A stretch of DNA of 34,623 bases from Cyanobacteria bacterium QS_4_48_99 (GCA_003021505.1 PXPT01000092.1:1-34623); one strand, 5' to 3'; shown: positions 8,512-18,375, counted from the stretch's first letter. Numbers and translations are program-made. The notes: generated by a model not told the origin, from the letters alone.

Positions 8512-8884
8512 AATAGTATTCCTTCGGTAGAGCTGCCAGGTAAATTTAGTGGTTACTGTTGTCAACTTATTAACCAGAGAAAATACTGAAAAAAATGCCT
8601 AAAATTTCGCGACTAACCGAAATTGCTAGCAAAGTTTCCAGATTGTTTCTGAATCCTAATCTTGCCTCGCAGTCAAATACAACAGTATTTCTACGCTTAT
8701 CTACCCCAGGAAAAATTTTTCTATTTACGCAATTTCACTGAGTAATTTGGTTTAGCTTTTGAGGCGTTACTAAGAATGGAGGGGACTTCACCAAGGCTTC
8801 CGCCAAGGATCGGCAGAGGGCAGGAGGCGTGACGTGCAGAAGTATTTTTTCTTCCTTTGCCCTATTATTTGACCGTCGCTGCAA
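8512..8884. other. Intergenic region upstream of sigF
   Basis: This spacer lies between the psbO terminator and the sigF start. It is AT-rich for the first 250 bp, then has a short GC-rich part with CCAAGG repeated at about 8792-8816. No ORF, tRNA or clear promoter consensus was recognised. Confidence 0.45.
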
Positions 8885-8908
8885 CAAAAAAGGGGCGGTA
8901 AGCCCCTG
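8885..8908 (-). terminator. Intrinsic terminator of psbO
   Basis: On the minus strand GGGGC, loop TTACC, GCCCC is followed at once by a run of six to seven T. It lies about 35 bp after the psbO stop, as expected for a strongly expressed single gene. Confidence 0.88.
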
Positions 8909-8942
8909 ATCAAATTATTAGTTAGCTTGGCTAGCTAGCTCA

Positions 8943-9776
8943 TTATGCTTCTGGTTCAATCACAGCGTAGAAAATGCCGCGAACTTTTACCTCCTCAGGC
9001 TCCACAGCCCCCATGTCGGTGTGAGAGGGCTGATTGCTCTCGAAGGTTCCAGCAATTTCACCGGTGTCACTATTAACCTTTGCTACTAGAAAGGAGATTT
9101 CCCCTTCGCTGCTTTCAATACGCTTGACATTTTCTTTGGCGTACTCTTCGCTATATGCTCCAGCATAAACGCCCACGGCACTGTCGTAACCCGCAGCAGC
9201 ACCGCGTCCTCTGGTATCGAGGAAACCACCGCCGCGATAGGAAGGAACCCGGAAGCCTCCCTCAAAGTCAGTGGTAGTGTTAATCTTGTCAGTTCCTGCT
9301 TGTGCTTGGGCGACTAAGCCTTTAACAGTGAAATTGAAGGGCACTTCTTCTCCCCCTGGCAGCTTCACTGTAATAGGCTGGAAGTCGATGCCACCTTCTT
9401 CAATCAAAGTTAGCTTCCCTTCTTGGTCTAGTAGAAGTTTTCCCCTAATTTGATCAAGGCTGGAAGTGTTTCGGGTCAGTAATTTTCCGCGAATAAATTC
9501 TGCTTCTCTGCGTTTATTAAGCGGCTCTTCCTTGACAAAATAATCCGTAGGCTGGATGCACATGTCGCGCACCGCATAGGATTTGTCAGGCGAGATGGCA
9601 ACAGAGCCGCGACTGGTTTCTTCTAGTCGCGGGCATTTATTTGCTAGTCCAGTGCCCAAAACCTGGTCATAGGTCAATTGCTTTTTATTAGCGGCAGTTG
9701 CAGGACCTTGACTGCAAGCTGTTAGTGCTCCTAGGCATAAAGCTAGGAAAGCAGCGATGAATGCACGATACTTCAT
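8943..9776 (-). CDS. psbO: Photosystem II manganese-stabilizing protein PsbO
   Basis: This 277-aa protein is PsbO, the 33-kDa extrinsic subunit that shields the Mn4CaO5 cluster on the lumenal side of photosystem II. Residues 1-25 are a signal peptide, and the end (LTACSQG) also reads as a possible lipobox. The mature part begins near KKQLTYDQVLGTGLANKCP. The conserved disulfide Cys pair is present (NKCP and RDMCIQP). The barrel strands include GGIDFQPITVKLPGGEEVPF and FRVPSYRGGGFLDTRGRGAA, with the typical PSII-contact loops. Length and spacing are normal. It is monocistronic, with its own leader of more than 300 bp and an intrinsic terminator downstream. Confidence 0.97.
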   Translation of the reverse strand: MKYRAFIAAFLALCLGALTACSQGPATAANKKQLTYDQVLGTGLANKCPRLEETSRGSVAISPDKSYAVRDMCIQPTDYFVKEEPLNKRREAEFIRGKLLTRNTSSLDQIRGKLLLDQEGKLTLIEEGGIDFQPITVKLPGGEEVPFNFTVKGLVAQAQAGTDKINTTTDFEGGFRVPSYRGGGFLDTRGRGAAAGYDSAVGVYAGAYSEEYAKENVKRIESSEGEISFLVAKVNSDTGEIAGTFESNQPSHTDMGAVEPEEVKVRGIFYAVIEPEA

Positions 9777-10239
9777 GATTTATCTCGCTTTGTCTATCTC
9801 TAGTTCAAAAATCTCTGCTGTAGCAGTAAGAAAACTGAGTGCTTAATGGTTAGAATCGAGTTAGCTACGCTCAGTTTGCGAGGGAGATCAATACATTTGC
9901 CCAATCTCATGCTACTGAGAGCCACGCAAGTCTAACCTTTAATTCCGTTAACTTAGGTTTTGCCCCTCGTTCCTCATAGATATGGGAAAGGCTTTTGTTA
10001 CACTCCTGCTAAGTATTGTACAATCTTGCGTCGTCTTTCCACTTATTCACCAGAAGCAACTTCAACGAGTTACCCAAAAGCTGAGCTAGGTAGGAGCATC
10101 AGCTAGGAGGAGTCGCAATTAAATTGTGATAACATGGCGCTGTTCGTTGGCATCTCCTGGAGAATACAAAAAGCAAACACGTGCCAAGTATACCCAAGAT
10201 GCCGGGAAATATAGGAGCGTCGCAACTCCTGAGTATCTT
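9777..10239. other. Divergent intergenic region between psbO and the phosphohexomutase
   Basis: This is a 463-bp non-coding region that must hold the psbO promoter (minus) and the mutase promoter (plus). The frame upstream of the mutase ATG stays open to 10126, but the residues do not look like a mutase N-terminus. No tRNA or operator was recognised. Confidence 0.5.
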
Positions 10240-11694
10240 ATGCCCGTTACTGTAAACCCAATCGAGTTTGGTACAGATGGCTGGCGAGGTGTGATTGCCG
10301 CCGATTTTACGTTTGAGCGCCTAAGCGCGATCGCGCCACTAGCAGCTAAGATTTTAGCAGATCATTATGGTACAATTGCGGACGGCCCCCTGGTAATAGT
10401 GGGCTATGATCGCCGCTTCATGGCAGAAGAGTTCGCCCAAGTGGCAGCAGAAGCTGTGCAGGCGGCTGGGTTTGATGTGCGGCTGGCTCAGAATTATGCC
10501 CCCACCCCTGCGTTTAGCTGGGCAGCGAAGGATCAGAAGGCGTTGGGGGCGTTAGTAATCACGGCAAGTCATAATCCGGCGCAGTATTTGGGATTGAAGG
10601 TTAAGGGAGGGTTTGGAGGGTCAGTTTCTCCAGAATTGACCAAGCAGATTGAAGCGTTATTGCCCGATTCTGGGGAGACCACGCCTTCGCAACGGGATCA
10701 TAGTGGAAGTTGGGAAACGTTTGACCCTTGGCTGAGTTACTGTGAAGGGTTGCGCTCTCAGGTAAAAATTGCCTCGATTACCGAAGCGATCGCCTCAGGA
10801 AAACTAACGGTTTACGCAGATGTGATGCACGGCGCTGCTGCCAGTGGGTTATCTCGATTGCTGGGAAGCGAAGTAACCGAAATCCGTAGCGCGCGCGATC
10901 CCTTATTTAGCGGCAATGCTCCCGAACCCCTACCCCAGCATCTTTCGCAGTTGTGCCGCACCATTCGCACAGAAGCCCGCACCCAACCAGAAGGATTGAG
11001 AGTGGGGTTGGTGTTTGATGGGGATAGTGATCGCATTGCCGCGGTTGATGGGAAGGGAAATTTCCTTAGCTCTCAAGTCCTTATTCCCATTTTGATTGAC
11101 CACCTCGCCAATCGGCGAGGCTTAACCGGGGAAGTGGTTAAAACCGTGAGTGGCTCGGATTTGATTCCTCGTCTTGCGGAACTCTCTCAACTGCTAGTTC
11201 ATGAAACGCCCATTGGTTACAAACACATCGCTGATCGGATGTTGACTACGCAGGTGTTAATTGGCGGGGAAGAATCGGGAGGCATTGGCTACGGCACCCA
11301 TATCCCGGAACGGGATGCCCTACTATCCGCTCTCTATCTATTAGAAGCAATCGTGGACTCTGGTCAAGATTTGAGCGCCCTCTATGCCCAAATCCAGCAA
11401 AAAGCTGACTTTTACTTCGCCTACAATCGCCTCGATTTGCCCCTGGCGAATCACTCAGCCAAAGGAAAACTATTAGAACGCCTCCAAACTCAGCCCCTCC
11501 AAGAGATTGCCCAACAGCCAGTCCGCGATCGCCTCACCATTGATGGCTATAAATTCCGCTTGGCAGATGGCAGTTGGTTGCTAATTCGCTTTAGCGGGAC
11601 AGAACCGCTGTTGCGACTCTACTGCGAAGCCCCTACCCAAGCACAGGTGCATCAAATCCTGGCATGGGCAAAGGATTGGGCAAGTTCGGTTTGA
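10240..11694 (+). CDS. Phosphoglucomutase / phosphomannomutase family protein
   Basis: The start is ATG 10240. The frame extends upstream to 10126, but the family N-terminus is the conserved IEFGTDGWRGVIAADFT, which follows this ATG by 7 residues. The product is 484 aa. It has all four domains of alpha-D-phosphohexomutases: the catalytic phosphoserine loop ALVITASHNPAQYLGLK, the metal-binding loop VFDGDSDRIAAVDG, the sugar-binding GGEESGGIGYGTHIPERDA, and the phosphate-binding RFSGTEPLLRLYCE. Members convert glucose-1-P and glucose-6-P, or the mannose equivalents, feeding glycogen and nucleotide-sugar synthesis. Substrate preference cannot be settled here. A heptamer repeat begins 2 bp after the stop. 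Confidence 0.9.
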   Translation: MPVTVNPIEFGTDGWRGVIAADFTFERLSAIAPLAAKILADHYGTIADGPLVIVGYDRRFMAEEFAQVAAEAVQAAGFDVRLAQNYAPTPAFSWAAKDQKALGALVITASHNPAQYLGLKVKGGFGGSVSPELTKQIEALLPDSGETTPSQRDHSGSWETFDPWLSYCEGLRSQVKIASITEAIASGKLTVYADVMHGAAASGLSRLLGSEVTEIRSARDPLFSGNAPEPLPQHLSQLCRTIRTEARTQPEGLRVGLVFDGDSDRIAAVDGKGNFLSSQVLIPILIDHLANRRGLTGEVVKTVSGSDLIPRLAELSQLLVHETPIGYKHIADRMLTTQVLIGGEESGGIGYGTHIPERDALLSALYLLEAIVDSGQDLSALYAQIQQKADFYFAYNRLDLPLANHSAKGKLLERLQTQPLQEIAQQPVRDRLTIDGYKFRLADGSWLLIRFSGTEPLLRLYCEAPTQAQVHQILAWAKDWASSV

Positions 11695-11695
11695 A

Positions 11696-11737
11696 GGTTG
11701 CAGGTTACAGGTTACAGGTTGCAGGTTGCAGGTTAGG
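11696..11737. repeat. Heptamer tandem repeat, GGTTGCA/GGTTACA
   Basis: Five full heptamers in the order GGTTGCA, GGTTACA, GGTTACA, GGTTGCA, GGTTGCA, then a partial GGTTAGG. It lies between the mutase stop and rdgB. The same unit recurs near 12493 and 14928. It is an STRR-type short tandem repeat of the kind known from cyanobacteria. Confidence 0.9.
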
Positions 11738-11847
11738 AATAATCTACCCTACGGGAACGGCTACTCTCCGAGAACGCCTGCGGCGAACGCCGAACAACTT
11801 GTCACCCATACATACATTCAACTTTCAACCCTCAACTCTATATCAAG

Positions 11848-12423
11848 ATGAAAACGCTAATTGTTGCTAGTGGCAATCCCGGCAAACTCCGGGAGATGCA
11901 GGAGTATTTAACGGGCTTGGACTGGGACTTACAGTTGAAGCCTAAAGCGCTAGAGATCGAAGAAACTGGGGAAACCTTCATGGCGAATGCCTGCCTTAAG
12001 GCATCGCAAGTGGCTCAAGCGATGGGAAAGTGGGCGATCGCAGACGATTCTGGCTTGGCAGTTAATGCCTTGGGTGGTGCCCCTGGCATCTATTCTGCTC
12101 GTTACGAGAAAACCGACAGCGAACGGATAGAGCGACTCCTGAAGGAACTAGGAGACACCGCCAATCGGCAGGCACAGTTTGTCTGTGCTGTGGCAGTTGC
12201 ATGTCCAGATGGCTCCATTGCTTTACACAGCGAAGGAACCTGTCGCGGAGAAATTCTCAACTCTCCCCGGGGTACAAGCGGCTTTGGCTATGACCCAGTT
12301 TTTTACGTCCCTCAATGGCAGCAAACCTTCGCCCAGATGCAGCCAGAACTCAAGCACAAAATTAGCCATCGAGGTCAGGCATTCCAGGCTTTACTCCCCC
12401 AAATACGGTCAATCGAGGGATGA
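11848..12423 (+). CDS. rdgB: RdgB/HAM1 non-canonical purine NTP pyrophosphatase
   Basis: The product is 191 aa, the normal length for the family. It hydrolyses dITP, XTP and related deaminated purine triphosphates to the monophosphate, keeping them out of DNA and RNA. The N-terminal VASGNPGKLREMQEYL is the phosphate-binding segment. ETGETFMANACLKA and WAIADDSGLAVNALGGAPGI hold the acidic metal ligands and the base pocket. GTSGFGYDPVFYVPQ and KHKISHRGQAFQAL complete the active site. ATG 11848 is the only start that leaves this N-terminus intact. It lies 153 bp after the mutase, with a heptamer repeat in between, so co-transcription is possible but not shown. Confidence 0.95.
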   Translation: MKTLIVASGNPGKLREMQEYLTGLDWDLQLKPKALEIEETGETFMANACLKASQVAQAMGKWAIADDSGLAVNALGGAPGIYSARYEKTDSERIERLLKELGDTANRQAQFVCAVAVACPDGSIALHSEGTCRGEILNSPRGTSGFGYDPVFYVPQWQQTFAQMQPELKHKISHRGQAFQALLPQIRSIEG

Positions 12424-12492
12424 AAGATGAGGGATGAACAAAGAAAAGGAGTGGGGGAGGGGGAAATGGGGGGATGAGGGGTGAGGAATGAA

Positions 12493-12553
12493 GGTTGCAG
12501 GTTGCAGGTTAAAGGTTATCTCCTTGTCCCCTTGTCCCCTTGTCCCCTTGTCC
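12493..12553. repeat. Composite repeat: heptamer GGTTGCA plus octamer TTGTCCCC
   Basis: Two GGTTGCA units are followed by GGTTAAAGGTTAT, then a tandem of TTGTCCCC (three full copies from 12524 and one partial). It fills the gap between the convergent rdgB and glnB genes and ends 2 bp before the glnB stop. The same order of parts is found at 14928. Confidence 0.88.
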
Positions 12554-12555
12554 TT

Positions 12556-12930
<375 letters not shown>

Positions 12931-13031
12931 TTATTTATAAAAAGCACGGTACTTTATTATCACCGAAACAGGCAAATTTTTGTCACACTCTCTACATTTT
13001 TCAAATCAACACGCTGATTCAGGCACTCACT

Positions 13032-13694
13032 TTAGTTGTCCAGTGTGTAGTCTGAGGATTGAAAGGTCTGCAACAACCAAGCCCCCACTTGAGCTTGATT
13101 CGCTTCTCGACTACGCCGCAGCGCCTCTTCGAGGAAACTCATCGCCAATCCTGGCAACACTTGCGACTCGCTAATGCGACGACTGCCTCCATCAGCAACG
13201 GCAAACGCTTTCAATTGGGCTTTTTGCACATCCACTACCCAATATTCAGCTACTGATAATTCTTCATAGAGTATCCGCTTATTCCCCAACTCGTCCGAGA
13301 GGGTCGTGTCACCAACTTCTATTGCTAAATCGGGCGGGGGATAGCTGTCTAGGCTAACAATCTTAGTTCCTCTGGGAACGACTTGGGCACTTTCCCCGAT
13401 ATAATAAGCCACGTCTGGCTGACACTCCTTTAACCCCGGTTTGCGAAAGCTACAGCCAGTCAATCCGGTGATAGGAATGCCTTTGATACTACAAAACAAA
13501 TTGACAGCAAAGAGAATAATTGTGTGATCGCAAGAATGGTCGTAGCCAATAGGAGCCATTTCAATTCGCATCCGTCCATCGTGATAGTAGCCCCTCGCTT
13601 GTTTGTAGGCAGGACTCGCAATTGCCTCGATGTACTCTTCCCAAGTCGCTACTACCCAGGTATCAGTAGGAACTTTAGCGATCGCATTTTTCAT
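13032..13694 (-). CDS. Uma2-family (DUF820) endonuclease-like protein
   Basis: ATG 13694 gives a 220-aa product. The frame extends 13 codons upstream to a TTG. The family order is intact: a Tyr/Gly-rich strand (GYYHDGRMRIEMAPIGYDHS), the helix with HTIILFAVNLF, the first acidic residue in CQPDVAYYIGES, the PD-(D/E)xK-like core PPPDLAIEVGDTTLSDELGN, and YEELSVAEYWVVDVQ. Uma2 proteins have a restriction-endonuclease-like fold and are strongly expanded in cyanobacteria. Their biological role is unsettled. The typical core is IEVxxxS-S-x-K, and here VGDTTLSDELGNKRILYEEL keeps the Lys. It stands alone between PII and ilvC. Confidence 0.85.
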   Translation of the reverse strand: MKNAIAKVPTDTWVVATWEEYIEAIASPAYKQARGYYHDGRMRIEMAPIGYDHSCDHTIILFAVNLFCSIKGIPITGLTGCSFRKPGLKECQPDVAYYIGESAQVVPRGTKIVSLDSYPPPDLAIEVGDTTLSDELGNKRILYEELSVAEYWVVDVQKAQLKAFAVADGGSRRISESQVLPGLAMSFLEEALRRSREANQAQVGAWLLQTFQSSDYTLDN

Positions 13695-13734
13695 GGCACA
13701 CCTGCGCTTGTAATTTTTATTCATGTTAACCAAG

Positions 13735-13835
13735 CCTAGGCGCGATACGCGCGCAGAAGAACCCCGTTTCGCCCCGCAAGAGATGTCGGTCGCGTCATGC
13801 CTCCGGCATATCGCGCCCCTGCACTAATTCCTAGG
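13735..13835. repeat. Palindrome-bounded element upstream of ilvC
   Basis: GGCGCGATA (13739-13747) and its exact reverse complement TATCGCGCC (13809-13817) bracket about 60 bp that include a small hairpin (ATGCC-TCC-GGCAT). CCTAGG occurs at both outer flanks (13735-13740 and 13830-13835). It looks like a small palindromic or MITE-like insertion in the ilvC leader. Confidence 0.5.
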
Positions 13836-13901
13836 AAACAGATTTTGCGGTAAGATAATAAGCTTGCACTACCATAATCTGCCTGGCAAAGGAGACCCCC
13901 T

Positions 13902-14900
13902 ATGGCTCGGATGTACTACGACGAAGATGCGAATTTAGACTTACTCACTGGTAAAACTGTGGCGATTATCGGTTATGGTTCTCAGGGTCACGCCCATGCT
14001 CTGAATTTAAAAGATAGCGGCGTCAATGTCATTATTGGACTGTATCCGGGCAGTAAGTCTATTCAAAAAGCGGAGGCGGCTGGCTTAAAAGTCCACACTG
14101 TCGCTGAAGCCGCCCAAGCGGCTGAGGTGATTATGATTCTGCTGCCGGATGAGGTGCAGAAAACGGTTTATAAGCACGAAATTGAGCCTTATCTAAGTGA
14201 TGGGAAAATGCTTGCTTTTGCCCACGGCTTTAATATTAACTTCAGCCAAATTGTGCCCCCATCCTCGACGGATGTAATTATGATTGCCCCCAAAGGACCA
14301 GGGCATTTGGTGCGACGCACGTATGAGCAAGGGGAGGGGGTTCCCTGCCTGTTTGCCGTGTTTCAAGATGGGACCGGGCAAGCACGCGATCGCGCCATGG
14401 CTTATGCTAAAGGGATTGGGGGTACTCGCGCTGGAATCTTGGAAACCAGCTTCCGAGAAGAAACCGAAACTGACCTCTTTGGCGAGCAAGTAGTTTTGTG
14501 CGGCGGCATAACTGCCTTGATTAAAGCTGGGTTTGAAACCCTGGTAGAAGCAGGCTATCAGCCAGAGTTGGCTTATTTTGAGTGCCTCCATGAGGTGAAA
14601 CTGATTGTTGACCTCATCGTTGAGGGTGGTTTGAGCAATATGCACCACAGCATCTCCAATACGGCAGAGTATGGAGACTACACTCGTGGGTCTCGCATTG
14701 TCACCGAACAAACCCGACAAGAGATGCGTCAAATCCTCGAAGAAATTCAATCGGGTAAATTCGCCGGCGAGTTCGTCTTGGAGAATCAATCCGGCAGACC
14801 TGTCCTCTCGGCAATGCGGCGTAAGGAGAGCGAACATTCCATCGAGGAAGTCGGCAAGGATTTAAGAGGAATGTTTAGCTGGATGAGTAAGAAGAGGTGA
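13902..14900 (+). CDS. ilvC: Ketol-acid reductoisomerase
   Basis: This 332-aa class I enzyme carries out the isomerisation and NADPH-dependent reduction of acetolactate or acetohydroxybutyrate in branched-chain amino acid synthesis. The N-terminal Rossmann domain has [20 protein letters not shown], and the NADPH-discriminating loop follows at LYPGSKS. The knotted C-terminal domain holds the metal ligands in [12 protein letters not shown] and [19 protein letters not shown]. The catalytic Lys is in [21 protein letters not shown] precedes the ATG by about 8 nt. Length is normal. It is a single-gene unit. A palindromic element and a GATAAT-like -10 box (about 13853-13858) lie in the leader. Confidence 0.97.
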   Translation: MARMYYDEDANLDLLTGKTVAIIGYGSQGHAHALNLKDSGVNVIIGLYPGSKSIQKAEAAGLKVHTVAEAAQAAEVIMILLPDEVQKTVYKHEIEPYLSDGKMLAFAHGFNINFSQIVPPSSTDVIMIAPKGPGHLVRRTYEQGEGVPCLFAVFQDGTGQARDRAMAYAKGIGGTRAGILETSFREETETDLFGEQVVLCGGITALIKAGFETLVEAGYQPELAYFECLHEVKLIVDLIVEGGLSNMHHSISNTAEYGDYTRGSRIVTEQTRQEMRQILEEIQSGKFAGEFVLENQSGRPVLSAMRRKESEHSIEEVGKDLRGMFSWMSKKR

Positions 14901-14927
14901 GGGAGTGAGAAGTGAGGGGTGAACACA

Positions 14928-14971
14928 GGTTGCAGGTTACAAGTTGCAGGTTAAAGGTTATTTCCTTGTCC
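14928..14971. repeat. Second copy of the composite GGTTGCA repeat
   Basis: GGTTGCA, GGTTACA, AGTTGCA, GGTTAAAGGTTAT, then TTCCTTGTCC, the same order of parts as at 12493-12553. It lies between the convergent ilvC and dnaE genes, 28 bp after the ilvC stop. Confidence 0.8.
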
Positions 14972-15042
14972 TAGGTGTCTCCTTTGTCCTGCAATCCCCC
15001 GCTTCCTCTTTCTCCTCTACTCCACTCAGCATCCAGATTGTG

Positions 15043-17697
15043 TCAAACTTGAGCTAGGCTGAGGCTTTGCGACGCTTTGATCGCCTTAAGTTCTAATCCC
15101 CTCTCGAAAATTTCATCAATCGGCAACATTTGACCATCCGTGGTCATAAATTGGTGGTCTTTTGTTGCTCGAATGGTGGAGCCATCTTCTAAACAATATT
15201 CAAACACTTCTTGTTGACCGCGATTGTGCCACTGGGCAAGTGGTTGCGTATAGACGTAACCATTTTTATCGACGCTATAAACTGTACAGTTAATTTCTTC
15301 CTCAACAATTCTGCCAATGGGAATTGCGCCATATTCAACTGTCAGAATTTCCGTATCGTAACTTAGACAATATTCGGCAAACAATATCATTTGCTCGAAT
15401 AAATCTTCCGCAATACTTTTGTCAATCCCGTTTTTCGTTGCACCATCAATAAAAAGCTCTCGATGCTTCTCCATTTCTTTGACTTTCTTTTTGCCCATCG
15501 CCCGACGTAATAAGTCAGCTTGCCCCAAAGAGTAGCCCGCCAAATCCTGAGCAATTTTCATAATTTGCTCCTGATAGACCATGACTGCATAAGTCTCTTC
15601 GAGGATGGGTTCTAGCGAAGAATGCTCGTAGTGAATTTGCTCTCGGCCATGTTTGCGGTCAATAAACTTAGGAATAAGACCAGCATCTAGAGGTCCTGGT
15701 CGGTAGAGAGCACTAATTGAGGAAATATCTTCAATGCTGGAGGGTTTCAAGTCTTGCGCTACCTTCAGCATTCCAGAAGATTCTAGCTGAAAAACTCCTT
15801 CTAACTTTCCCTCTTGTATAAGTTGATAAGTCTCCTTTATATCCCTCGGTTGGGCGTTTTTAAGTTCACCTTTGGCAAGAATTTGTCTTGCTTTTCTTTC
15901 TTCAAGCGGTAAGTTATCTAAATTTAATTCCTTGTTTTTGTTTTGCTTAATTAAGTCAGCCGTTCTTTGAATTGTGGTTAGATTTTTCAATCCTAGGAAA
16001 TCCATTTTCAGGAGTCCCAGAGATTCCAAATCGTCCATAAAATACTGGGTGATCACTGTGCCGTCGTTATTTTTTTGCAGCGGCACAATCTCATCTAGAG
16101 GTTGTGCAGAAATCACCACGCCAGCAGCATGAACCCCATAAGTTTTGTTAGTCCCTTCAATGCGGATTGCCATATCCACCCAACGATGGACTTTCGGGTC
16201 ATTTTCGTATTTTTGTTTAAATTCCGGTTCTGGCGTATTCTCGGAAATCATTACTTCCAGGGGAGTGGGCTTGCCTCGTGTCACCGGAATTAGCTTTGCC
16301 ATGCGGTCAGATTCTGCGTAGGAAATATCTAACACGCGGGCAACATCTTTTAAAACCGCTTTTGAGGTCATGCGGTTAAAAGTAATGATTTGGGCGACGC
16401 GATCTTCGCCGTATGTTTCGGTAACATAGTCAATCACTTCATCCCGCCTTTCAATGCAGAAATCGGTATCAATATCTGGCATTGATTTCCGTTCGGGATT
16501 GAGAAAACGCTCAAATAAAAGTCCGTGATGAACAGGGTCAATGTTGGTGATTTTTAAGGCATAAGCAACGAGAGAGCCTGCGGAAGAACCTCTTCCCGGA
16601 CCAACGGGAATATTATTATCTCTGGCATATTTGATGTAGTCCCACACGACTAAAAAGTAGGTTGAGAACCCCCTCTGCTGCATGAGTTTCAACTCGTGTT
16701 GCAAGCGTTGTTTATAGGTGGGATCGATTTCTGAGGGAGTGCGGCATCGCAGCCGTTCTAAGAGTCCTTGCCAAGCCAGTTCTTCGAGATAGCTATCGGC
16801 AGTGTGACCCGAAGGCACGGGGTAATTGGGAATGCGCGGTTCGCCCATAACCTTATAGGGCTGCACTTTTTCGGCAACTTCCAGGGTAGTAGCGATCGCG
16901 CCCTCAATCACTTCATCCGGCAGGTGATCGCGAAACAACTGCGCCATCTCTTCGCCAGATTTGAGATACTCTGTGCCGCTGTAGCGTAAGCGCTTATCTT
17001 CGGTAATCAGCTTGCCAGTTTGTATGCAAATGAGTGCATCGTGTGCTTCCACGTCATTGCAAGATATGAAGTGAGAATCGTTAGTCGCAACAATTTTTAT
17101 CCCTAACTCGCGTGCAATTTTGACAATTTCTATATTAACAACGCGGTCTTCTGGAGAACCGTGGTCTTGAATTTCTAAATAGTAGTCTTCGCCAAATATT
17201 TCTTGATACCATTTCGCCACTTCGCGGGCACGTTTTAAATCTCCTGCCAGAATTGCCTGGGGCACTTCACCACCGAGGCAAGCACTAGTGACAATTAAAC
17301 CTTCGTGATATTGCTGGAGTAATTGTTTGTTAACGCAAGGACGGGCAAAAATACCTTTTCCTTGCATTCCATTAAGGTGAGAAAGAGTGGTAAGCTTGAC
17401 GAGATTTTGATACCCTTGGGTATTTTTTGCTAAAACAACTTGGTGATATTTGCGGTAACGTCCCTTCGTCTCGATGTCATCGGCATTAATGACATACATC
17501 TCGTTGCCAATAATGGGCTTAATCCCTTTACTACGGCAGAGTTTAATTAGTTCGATCGCGCCGTAGAGAACGCCATGATCGGTAAGTGCGATCGCGGGCA
17601 TACCTAACTCCACCGCTTGATCCACTAATGCGGGAAGCTGAGAGGCACCATCAAGAAGGCTATAATCACTGTGAATGTGTAAACCGACGAAAGACAT
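15043..17697 (-). CDS. dnaE: DNA polymerase III alpha subunit, N-terminal split half with N-intein
   Basis: ATG 17697 ([19 protein letters not shown]) is the usual cyanobacterial start. A TTG at 17709 only adds four residues. The product is 884 aa. The PHP domain begins with [11 protein letters not shown] and includes LTDHGVLYG. The C-family polymerase palm has [16 protein letters not shown] and [12 protein letters not shown] with the catalytic Asp residues. The fingers region includes [20 protein letters not shown]. The extein ends at ILFAEY, and residue 777 is the Cys1 of a split intein of 108 residues. In cyanobacteria the second half (IntC plus the polymerase C-terminus) is a distant gene, and the two are joined by protein trans-splicing. 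That second gene is not in this window. Confidence 0.97.
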   Translation of the reverse strand: MSFVGLHIHSDYSLLDGASQLPALVDQAVELGMPAIALTDHGVLYGAIELIKLCRSKGIKPIIGNEMYVINADDIETKGRYRKYHQVVLAKNTQGYQNLVKLTTLSHLNGMQGKGIFARPCVNKQLLQQYHEGLIVTSACLGGEVPQAILAGDLKRAREVAKWYQEIFGEDYYLEIQDHGSPEDRVVNIEIVKIARELGIKIVATNDSHFISCNDVEAHDALICIQTGKLITEDKRLRYSGTEYLKSGEEMAQLFRDHLPDEVIEGAIATTLEVAEKVQPYKVMGEPRIPNYPVPSGHTADSYLEELAWQGLLERLRCRTPSEIDPTYKQRLQHELKLMQQRGFSTYFLVVWDYIKYARDNNIPVGPGRGSSAGSLVAYALKITNIDPVHHGLLFERFLNPERKSMPDIDTDFCIERRDEVIDYVTETYGEDRVAQIITFNRMTSKAVLKDVARVLDISYAESDRMAKLIPVTRGKPTPLEVMISENTPEPEFKQKYENDPKVHRWVDMAIRIEGTNKTYGVHAAGVVISAQPLDEIVPLQKNNDGTVITQYFMDDLESLGLLKMDFLGLKNLTTIQRTADLIKQNKNKELNLDNLPLEERKARQILAKGELKNAQPRDIKETYQLIQEGKLEGVFQLESSGMLKVAQDLKPSSIEDISSISALYRPGPLDAGLIPKFIDRKHGREQIHYEHSSLEPILEETYAVMVYQEQIMKIAQDLAGYSLGQADLLRRAMGKKKVKEMEKHRELFIDGATKNGIDKSIAEDLFEQMILFAEYCLSYDTEILTVEYGAIPIGRIVEEEINCTVYSVDKNGYVYTQPLAQWHNRGQQEVFEYCLEDGSTIRATKDHQFMTTDGQMLPIDEIFERGLELKAIKASQSLSLAQV
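15046..15369 (-). other. DnaE split intein, N-fragment (IntN)
   Basis: Residues 777-884 of DnaE-N. Block A starts [19 protein letters not shown] with the nucleophile Cys1. Block B is [11 protein letters not shown] with the Thr and His that assist the first N-S shift. The order matches Npu and Ssp DnaE IntN (about 102 and 123 residues), here with a tail ending [14 protein letters not shown]. The last N-extein residues are FAEY, as in other cyanobacteria. Confidence 0.95.
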
Positions 17698-17847
17698 ATT
17701 GCTTGGCAAAAACCTGAATTCTCAAGTTAGATTTTAGCGAAGGCTTGCTTAAACTGGAATATGGCTGTGCAAACGGGGTGGCTTTTGCTCAGGTTCGCAC
17801 CAACCAGGGGCAAGCTTAGTAGTACATTGACTGTTTCTCGTCCGAAG

Positions 17848-17964
17848 CTACAACTCCTCCGGTTTGAGTCCTGTCTTTTTGGCAATTTTTGCCAGCTTTT
17901 TTGTCCAGCTTTTTTGTAGGGCTTTCAAAACATGCCTTGCCTTTGCCGAAGAGCATTGACTCAT
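17848..17964 (-). pseudogene. HicA toxin relic with internal deletion
   Basis: The ATG (17964) overlaps the hicB stop as TAATG, the usual coupling of this operon type. The frame stays open for 38 codons: MSQCSSAKARHVLKALQKSW, then directly KLAKIAKKTGLKPEEL. Full HicA proteins of this subgroup have about 70-80 residues, with a GSH segment between these two parts. Here the dsRBD-like core with the catalytic His is missing in frame. A 13-bp direct repeat (CCAGCTTTTTTGT, 17892-17904 and 17905-17917) sits at the junction and may have taken part in the deletion. The product would not be a working mRNase. Confidence 0.7.
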
Positions 17965-18175
17965 TACGCAGCAGCGACAAAAGCGATACCCATCAGATTG
18001 CCTGGCGTGCCTTCCCCGTGTTCGAGACGTTCTGCCAGAACTCGGAAAGCTAGAGCTTGAACTTTATTAATTGCATCTTCTCGGCTGGTTCCATATACCT
18101 TAACCCCTAAAATTTCGGGGACTTCAGCAATCCATCCCCGTCTTCTTCTCGGTCTAGTTCCATCGTAAAATTCAT
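17964..18175 (-). pseudogene. HicB-like antitoxin with one-base frameshift
   Basis: ATG 18175 opens MNFTMELDREEDG and then loses frame at the G-run near 18133-18140. The following frame reads WIAEVPEILGVKVYGTSRED, then INKVQALAFRVLAERLEHGE and a stop at 17964. Together they match short HicB antitoxins (about 70 aa), which bind HicA and repress the operon. One missing base between DG and WIAEV explains the break. The downstream HicA gene is also broken, so the module is dead. Sequence from 18176 to about 18300 has no clear gene. Confidence 0.75.
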
Positions 18176-18375
18176 TGTATCCCCGAAGCCCTTCCTGATC
18201 GAGAATGGTTTTCAGAGGAAGGCAATTATTTTTATTATCAAACTCTGTTACGCGATCGCGGGCATCTCAGACAATTAAAAATTCAAGCATATTAAATTAA
18301 AAATTGTAATTAGTCCTCACTCCTTAAGTTTTTAGAATGCTACTGATGACCAATGACCAATTTAATTTTGCATTT

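Noticed and set aside
11696-11737. CRISPR array
   Set aside because: The heptamer units are contiguous and have no spacers. No cas gene is in the window.
14193-14837. 214-codon open frame on the minus strand
   Set aside because: It lies fully inside ilvC on the opposite strand, and its product shows no family pattern. It is a shadow of the codon use of ilvC.
18176-18300. A third gene before hicB (frame with DARDRVTEFDNKNN)
   Set aside because: A stop follows MLEFLIV, and the rest matches no family I recognise. It may be chance.
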